Source of the DNA: Actinomycetes bacterium
GTDB lineage: Bacteria > Actinomycetota > Acidimicrobiia > Acidimicrobiales > RAAP-2
DNA: 32,529 nucleotides
Reading direction: 5' to 3'
Assembly: GCA_021802025.1 (NCBI GenBank)
Contig: JAKABC010000002.1
Coordinates: 1 to 32,529 of the forward strand
In this document: piece by piece, positions 27,778-32,529 of the stretch
Layout of the letters: each line of letters starts with the position of its first letter
Numbering within the stretch: position 1 is the stretch's first letter
Notes under the pieces: model-generated
What the model was told of the DNA's origin: nothing
The model's input: the letters and a program-made list of their open reading frames with translations, nothing else
Database searches by the model: none
Position numbers and translations under genes: made by a program

Positions 27778-29270
27778 GGGCGCACCGCCGCGATCTCGTG
27801 GGCCACCAGCTGGTGCACCGAGGGCGCGATCCGGTTCAGCACCGGCTGGGGGAAGACGCCCAGGGCCACCACCAGCACCACGACCGGGACCATGACCCAG
27901 CGCTCGGCACGGCGGGCGTCCTCGAGGTGCTCGTTGGGGCCCTGCGCGCGGCCGTGGAAGACGCGCTGGAAGGCCCAGAGCAGGTACGCCGCCGAGGCCA
28001 GCACCCCGAGCGTGGCGAACGCGGCCCACCAGGCGTGGGTGGTGAAGGTGCCGATGAGGATGAGGTACTCGCTCACGAAGCCCGAGAGGCCGGGCAGGCC
28101 GATCGAGGCCATCATCACCACGGTGAAGAGGGCCGCGAGGACCGGGGCCGGCCCCTGGAGGCCGGCGAGGTCGCGGATCTGGTAGCTGGCGCGTCGGCGC
28201 TCGACGAAGCCGATCAGCAAGAAGAAGCCCGCGGTGATCACGCCGTGGTTGAACATCAACAGCAGCGCCCCCTCGGTGGCTATCGCCGAGCCGCTCATCA
28301 CCCCCAGGGTGATGAAGCCCATCTGGGCCAGCGAGGAGTAGGCGACGAGGCGCTTGAGGTCGGGCGTGGCGCAGGCGACGAGCGAGCCGTAGAGGATGCC
28401 CACGACCGCCAGGGTCAGCACCACCGGGCGCACGTCGACAAGCGCCAGCGGCACGAGCCCGACCGCCACGCGCAACAGTCCGTACGAACCGAGCTTGGCC
28501 AGCAGCGCCGAGAGCTCGATCGACCCCCCCGTCGGGGCCTCGGCGTAGGCCAGGGGCGACCAGGTGTGCAGCGGCCAGATCGGGCTCTTCACCGCGAAGG
28601 CCACCGCGAAGGCGACGAAGAGCCACACGGCCGTCCCGTGGCTCAGGGTCGTGGCGGCCAGGGCGCCGAAAGCGAAGGTCAGCGGGCCCCCGACCTGGTT
28701 CTGGTGGGCGACGGCGAGGTAGATCAGCCCAACGAGCAGCGCCGCCGAGCCGGTGAAGGTGTAGACGAAGAACTTGAGCGCGGCGCGGGCCCGCTCGGCC
28801 CCACCCCACTCGGCCACGATGAAGTAGCTCGGCACGAGGGTGAGCTCGAAGAAGACGAAGAACTCCAGTCCGTCCTGGGCGAGGAAGCTGCCCATCGTGC
28901 AGGCGGTGAGCACGAGCAGCCAGGCCACGAAGGCCGGCTCGCGGCGCCGGTCGCGCGCGCCGAGCAGCGCGAGGCAGAGCACCAGGCTCGTCAAGACGAC
29001 CAGCAACAGGCTGATCCCGTCCAGCCCGACGTCGTAGGCCAGGCCGAAGGGCGCGGCCAGCACGTGACGGGTGGCGAAGTCGAGCGTGTGGGCGCCCGCC
29101 ACGTGCGGGTCGTAGAGGAAGGCCACGACGAGGGTGAGGGCGAGCTCGACGATCGAGGCGCCCACGGCGACCCGGTAGGCGCCGTCGCGGGTGCGCGCGG
29201 CCAGAAGTGCGCCGAGCGCCCCGAGCAGGGGCACGACGAGCAAGGCGGCGAGGTACCAAGACGAGTGCAC
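27774..29270 (-). CDS. nuoM: NADH-quinone oxidoreductase subunit M
   Basis: 498 aa from GTG 29270; DGISLLLVVLTSLV, FFVFFELTLVPSYFIVAEWGG, FAVKSPIWPLHTWSPLAYAEAPTGGSIELSALLAKLGSYGLLR, RLVAYSSLAQMGFITLGV. Confidence 0.96.
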   Translation of the reverse strand: MHSSWYLAALLVVPLLGALGALLAARTRDGAYRVAVGASIVELALTLVVAFLYDPHVAGAHTLDFATRHVLAAPFGLAYDVGLDGISLLLVVLTSLVLCLALLGARDRRREPAFVAWLLVLTACTMGSFLAQDGLEFFVFFELTLVPSYFIVAEWGGAERARAALKFFVYTFTGSAALLVGLIYLAVAHQNQVGGPLTFAFGALAATTLSHGTAVWLFVAFAVAFAVKSPIWPLHTWSPLAYAEAPTGGSIELSALLAKLGSYGLLRVAVGLVPLALVDVRPVVLTLAVVGILYGSLVACATPDLKRLVAYSSLAQMGFITLGVMSGSAIATEGALLLMFNHGVITAGFFLLIGFVERRRASYQIRDLAGLQGPAPVLAALFTVVMMASIGLPGLSGFVSEYLILIGTFTTHAWWAAFATLGVLASAAYLLWAFQRVFHGRAQGPNEHLEDARRAERWVMVPVVVLVVALGVFPQPVLNRIAPSVHQLVAHEIAAVRP

Positions 29271-29272
29271 GG

Positions 29273-31144
29273 CTAACCGACCCTCGCCACCAGGTAGACG
29301 ACCACCACGCACAGCCCGAGGGCCGTGGCCAGCGCGTAGTGGCGCACGAAGCCCGACTGGGCCTTGCGCAGGCCGAGCGCGCCGTGGCGGGCGGCCCCGG
29401 CGACCGCGGCCACCGCGCCGTCGATCACGCGCGGCTCGACAACGGCCTCGGCCACCCCCGCGACGCGGGTGAGGGGTCGGCCGATCACCGTGTCGTAGGC
29501 GTCGTCCCAGTGCCAGACGCGCGCGAGGAACGGCCACTCGTAGCGCGAATCGCTCGAGCGCGAGCTCCAGACGCTGTAGGCCGCCGCCAGCCCCACCACC
29601 GCCGCGGCGACGTCGACGGCGGCGAGCGTCCACTGGGTCGCGGTCGTCGCCCCGACCACCGGGGCGACGTAGCCGAGCACCGGGTGCAAGAAGGTCGCGA
29701 GCGACCGGCCGTGGGCCCACGGCAGGTCGATGACCCCGCCGAGCGCGGCGAGCACCGCGAGGACGACGAGCGGCAGGGTCATCACCCAGGGCGACTCGTG
29801 GGGGTCGGCGCCGTGGGTCACCCCGCGGAAGCGCTCCTCTCCGCGGAAGCACAGGACGAACAGCCGGCTCATGTAGTAGGCCGTCAGCACCGCGGTCACG
29901 ACCCCGAGGGCCCACAGGAACTTGTCGTGCAGGTAGGCGTTCGTGAGGACGTCCCCCTTGGCGAAGAAGCCGGCGAACGGGGGGATGCCGGCGATGGCGA
30001 GCCACGCCACGAGGAACGTCGGGTAGGTCAGGGGGAGGTACCGCGCGAGCCCGCCCATGCGCCCCAGGTCCTGCTCGCCGTGGAGCGAGTGGATGACCGA
30101 CCCCGCGCCCAAGAAGAGCAGGGCCTTGTAGAAGGCGTGGGCGACCATGAGGAAGATCGCCGCGCCGTAGGCGCCCACTCCGACGGCGAGCACCATGTAG
30201 CCGATCTGGGAGACCGTGGAGAAGGCCAGGACCTTCTTGATGTCGCGCTGGGCGGTGGCGACGGTCGCCGCCACGAAGGCCGTGACCCCGCCGATCACGG
30301 CGATGGTGAGCCGGCCCGACGACGAGAGGGCCAGCACCGGCGACATGCGCACGAGTAGGTAGACCCCGGCCGTCACCATGGTCGCGGCGTGGATGAGCGC
30401 CGACACCGGGGTCGGGCCCTCCATCGCGTCGGGCAGCCAGTTAAAGAGCGGGATCTGGGCGCTCTTGCCGGTCGCGGCGAGCAGGAGGGCCAGCACGACC
30501 AGGGTGGCGACGGTGGGCGAGAGCTGGCCGGCGCGCGAGAAGACGCTCAGGTAGCTGAGCGTGTGGAGACGGCTGAAGAGCAGGAACATCGCGAGCAGCA
30601 GCCCGACGTCGCCCACCCGGTTGTAGAGGAAGGCCTTCTTGCCGGCGCTGGCCGCGCTGTCGCGGTCGAAGTAGTAGCTGACCAGCCAGTACGAGCACGC
30701 GCCGACCCCCTCCCACCCGACGAAGGTCATCACCAGCGTGCCCGAGAGCACCAGCACCAGCATCGAGAAGACGAAGAGGTTCAGGTAGACGAAGAACTTG
30801 CGGAAGTCGCGCTCGCCGTGCATGTAGCCGGTCGAGTAGAGGTGGATCAGCGCGGAGATCCCCGTGACAAAGAGCGCCATGGTGATCGAGAGAGGATCGA
30901 CCAGCAGTGAGGCCGGCACGTGGAGGCTCCCCACCGAGATCCACGTGAAGAGGTGCACGCTGAACTCGCGGTGCTGGTGGTGGAGCAGGACCAGAAAGGC
31001 CGCGACGGCCAGGACGAAGCTGGCCCCGACCACGCCGGTGGTGAGCGACCCGACGGCCCGCTCCGACGCGCGACGGGGCACGCTCATCGCCAGGAGCGCC
31101 CCCGCCAGGGGCAGCAGGAGGATCAAGGTCGCCAGCGCCGCCAT
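29273..31144 (-). CDS. nuoL: NADH-quinone oxidoreductase subunit L
   Basis: 623 aa; FVGWEGVGACSYWLVSYYF, KKAFLYNRVGDVGLLL, GKSAQIPLFNWLPDAMEGPTPVSALIHAATMVTAGVYLLVR, KKVLAFSTVSQIGYMVLAVG. Confidence 0.97.
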   Translation of the reverse strand: MAALATLILLLPLAGALLAMSVPRRASERAVGSLTTGVVGASFVLAVAAFLVLLHHQHREFSVHLFTWISVGSLHVPASLLVDPLSITMALFVTGISALIHLYSTGYMHGERDFRKFFVYLNLFVFSMLVLVLSGTLVMTFVGWEGVGACSYWLVSYYFDRDSAASAGKKAFLYNRVGDVGLLLAMFLLFSRLHTLSYLSVFSRAGQLSPTVATLVVLALLLAATGKSAQIPLFNWLPDAMEGPTPVSALIHAATMVTAGVYLLVRMSPVLALSSSGRLTIAVIGGVTAFVAATVATAQRDIKKVLAFSTVSQIGYMVLAVGVGAYGAAIFLMVAHAFYKALLFLGAGSVIHSLHGEQDLGRMGGLARYLPLTYPTFLVAWLAIAGIPPFAGFFAKGDVLTNAYLHDKFLWALGVVTAVLTAYYMSRLFVLCFRGEERFRGVTHGADPHESPWVMTLPLVVLAVLAALGGVIDLPWAHGRSLATFLHPVLGYVAPVVGATTATQWTLAAVDVAAAVVGLAAAYSVWSSRSSDSRYEWPFLARVWHWDDAYDTVIGRPLTRVAGVAEAVVEPRVIDGAVAAVAGAARHGALGLRKAQSGFVRHYALATALGLCVVVVYLVARVG

Positions 31145-31145
31145 C

Positions 31146-31451
31146 TCAGCCCTTCATCTCGGTCAGCTCGTCGACCGAGGTCGAGTGGCGCCGCCTAAAG
31201 ACGGCGACCACGATCCCCAGCCCCACGGTCACCTCGGCCGCGGCGACCACCATCACGAAGAAGACGCTGGCCTGGCCCCCGATGTCCGAGAGCGTGCGCG
31301 CGAAGGTCACGAAGGTCAGGTTGACGGCGTTGAGCATCAGCTCGACGCACATGAACATGATGAGCGCGCTGCGCCGGGTCAAGAGGCCGTAGGCGCCGAT
31401 GCCGAAGAGCACCGCCGCGAGCACCAGGTACCAGGCCGCCGGGACGTTCAC
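31146..31451 (-). CDS. nuoK: NADH-quinone oxidoreductase subunit K
   Basis: 101 aa; [44 protein letters not shown]. Confidence 0.97.
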   Translation of the reverse strand: MNVPAAWYLVLAAVLFGIGAYGLLTRRSALIMFMCVELMLNAVNLTFVTFARTLSDIGGQASVFFVMVVAAAEVTVGLGIVVAVFRRRHSTSVDELTEMKG

Positions 31452-32005
31452 TCGGCCTCCTCGGTGGCGCGCTCACGTCGGGCGAGGATGACGGCCCCCA
31501 CGACGGCGATCACCAGCAGCGCGGCGGTGGCCTCGAAGGCGTAGAGGTAGGTCGTGAAGACCGCCGTTCCCAGCTGGTGAACGTTGCCGGTACCGGTAGC
31601 GAGCGACGAGCCCGACGCCGAGGTCGCCCCGGTCACCCAGTGCGAGCTCGCGAGCAGGGCGATGATCCCCCCGACGGTGACCGCCACGCCGAGGGCGGCC
31701 AGCGGCCGCTGGCCCACCAGGGGCTCGACGTGGTCGTGGCGGCTGAATCCGACCCCGAGGAACATGATGACGAAGAGGAAGAGGACGACGATCGCCCCGG
31801 CGTAGACGATCACCTGCACGGCGGCGAGGAAGTCGGCCGACTGGGCGATGAAGGCCACGGCCACCCCGAAGAGGGTGAGGATGAGGCTGAGCGCCGCGTG
31901 GACCGGGTTGCGCACCGCCAGCACGCCGAGCGCGCCCACCACGATGAGCACGGCCGCCGTCACGAAGACGAGGATCGAGGGCACGGCGTACGCGGTGGCG
32001 ATCAC
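31448..32005 (-). CDS. nuoJ: NADH-quinone oxidoreductase subunit J
   Basis: 185 aa from GTG 32005; [54 protein letters not shown]. Confidence 0.95.
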   Translation of the reverse strand: MIATAYAVPSILVFVTAAVLIVVGALGVLAVRNPVHAALSLILTLFGVAVAFIAQSADFLAAVQVIVYAGAIVVLFLFVIMFLGVGFSRHDHVEPLVGQRPLAALGVAVTVGGIIALLASSHWVTGATSASGSSLATGTGNVHQLGTAVFTTYLYAFEATAALLVIAVVGAVILARRERATEEAE

Positions 32006-32529
32006 GCGCCCCTCTTTCGTCTCGGGAGCCGCTCGCGCAGCCGCTCGAGCGCGGCCACCGGGCCGCTGAGGTCGGCCGGGACGTCGTCGGGCTGGAGGTG
32101 GCGCACGAAGGCCCGCCGCAGCGACTTGGTGCCCGTCGCGGCGTCGTCGCGCCGGCCCGACTGGCCGCCCTCGGGCGCGCGCTGGCCGTAGCCGAGCTCG
32201 CCCGACCACTGCACCACGCCCTCGAACGCGGCGTCGCCGGCGGGGGACGTCGCGCGCATCCAGCCACCCGTCATCGCCGCCTCCCCCTCGCGCCAGTCCT
32301 CCCAGGGCAGGCGCTGGGGGTTGCCGTCGTCGTCCACCACCAGCTCGGCCTTGGTGTAGATCGCGTCGGCCCGGTTGGTGAAGGAGAACTCGAACAGCTT
32401 GGACTCGGTGATCGCCTGGGTGGGGCAGGCTTCGACGCACAGGTCGCAGTGGATGCAGCGCAGGTAGTTGATCTCGTAGATGTAGCCGTAGCGCTCCCCC
32501 GGGCTCACCGGGTGATCGGGCGGGTTGTC
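32002..32529 (-). CDS. nuoI: NADH-quinone oxidoreductase subunit I, C-terminal part (5' end beyond window)
   Basis: YIYEINYLRCIHCDLCVEACPTQAITESKLFEFSF (4Fe-4S motif), position before nuoJ; frame open to 32529. Confidence 0.93.
   Translation of the reverse strand, partial: DNPPDHPVSPGERYGYIYEINYLRCIHCDLCVEACPTQAITESKLFEFSFTNRADAIYTKAELVVDDDGNPQRLPWEDWREGEAAMTGGWMRATSPAGDAAFEGVVQWSGELGYGQRAPEGGQSGRRDDAATGTKSLRRAFVRHLQPDDVPADLSGPVAALERLRERLPRRKRGA

Noticed and set aside
26326-30358. Long plus-strand ORFs antisense to nuoN/M/L (26326-28185, 27798-29276, 29207-30358)
   Set aside because: Same charged shadow pattern opposite highly conserved membrane subunits.

Overview
High-GC window, actinobacterial in character and possibly Acidimicrobiia-like (lineage is an inference from GC and gene content). 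It is almost fully coding and mostly core metabolism. From left to right, with '-' marking the minus strand: VWA protein 5' part (-) and MoxR-like AAA ATPase (-); ABC-2 exporter permease and ATPase (-) directly behind a histidine-utilisation cluster hutG-hutH-hutU-hutI (-); cytochrome bcc genes qcrC-qcrA-qcrB with ctaE (-); HelD-type helicase (-); divergent hemE-hemH-hemY/cgoX (+); small HAD phosphatase (-); a 993-aa DUF2156/MprF-like membrane protein with an apparently dead phosphoesterase-like N-terminus (+); a secreted GH25-like, three-repeat protein (+); an MFS transporter (+); an ATP-grasp ligase (-) coupled to nuoI-J-K-L-M-N (-, nuoI truncated by the window edge). No CRISPR array, tRNA, rRNA or transposon was seen. 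The most notable points are: (i) hutI has no stop codon and reads in frame into the ABC ATPase through a 9-bp tandem-repeat linker, while an out-of-frame GTGA start/stop overlap sits exactly at the ATPase start; (ii) the pseudo-phosphoesterase/DUF2156 fusion; (iii) the modular secreted GH25-like protein; (iv) a TANNNT-N6-start-codon pattern suggesting leaderless transcription; (v) several strong dyads in the qcrB/hutG and helD/hemE gaps. Everything here was read by eye, with no searches run.
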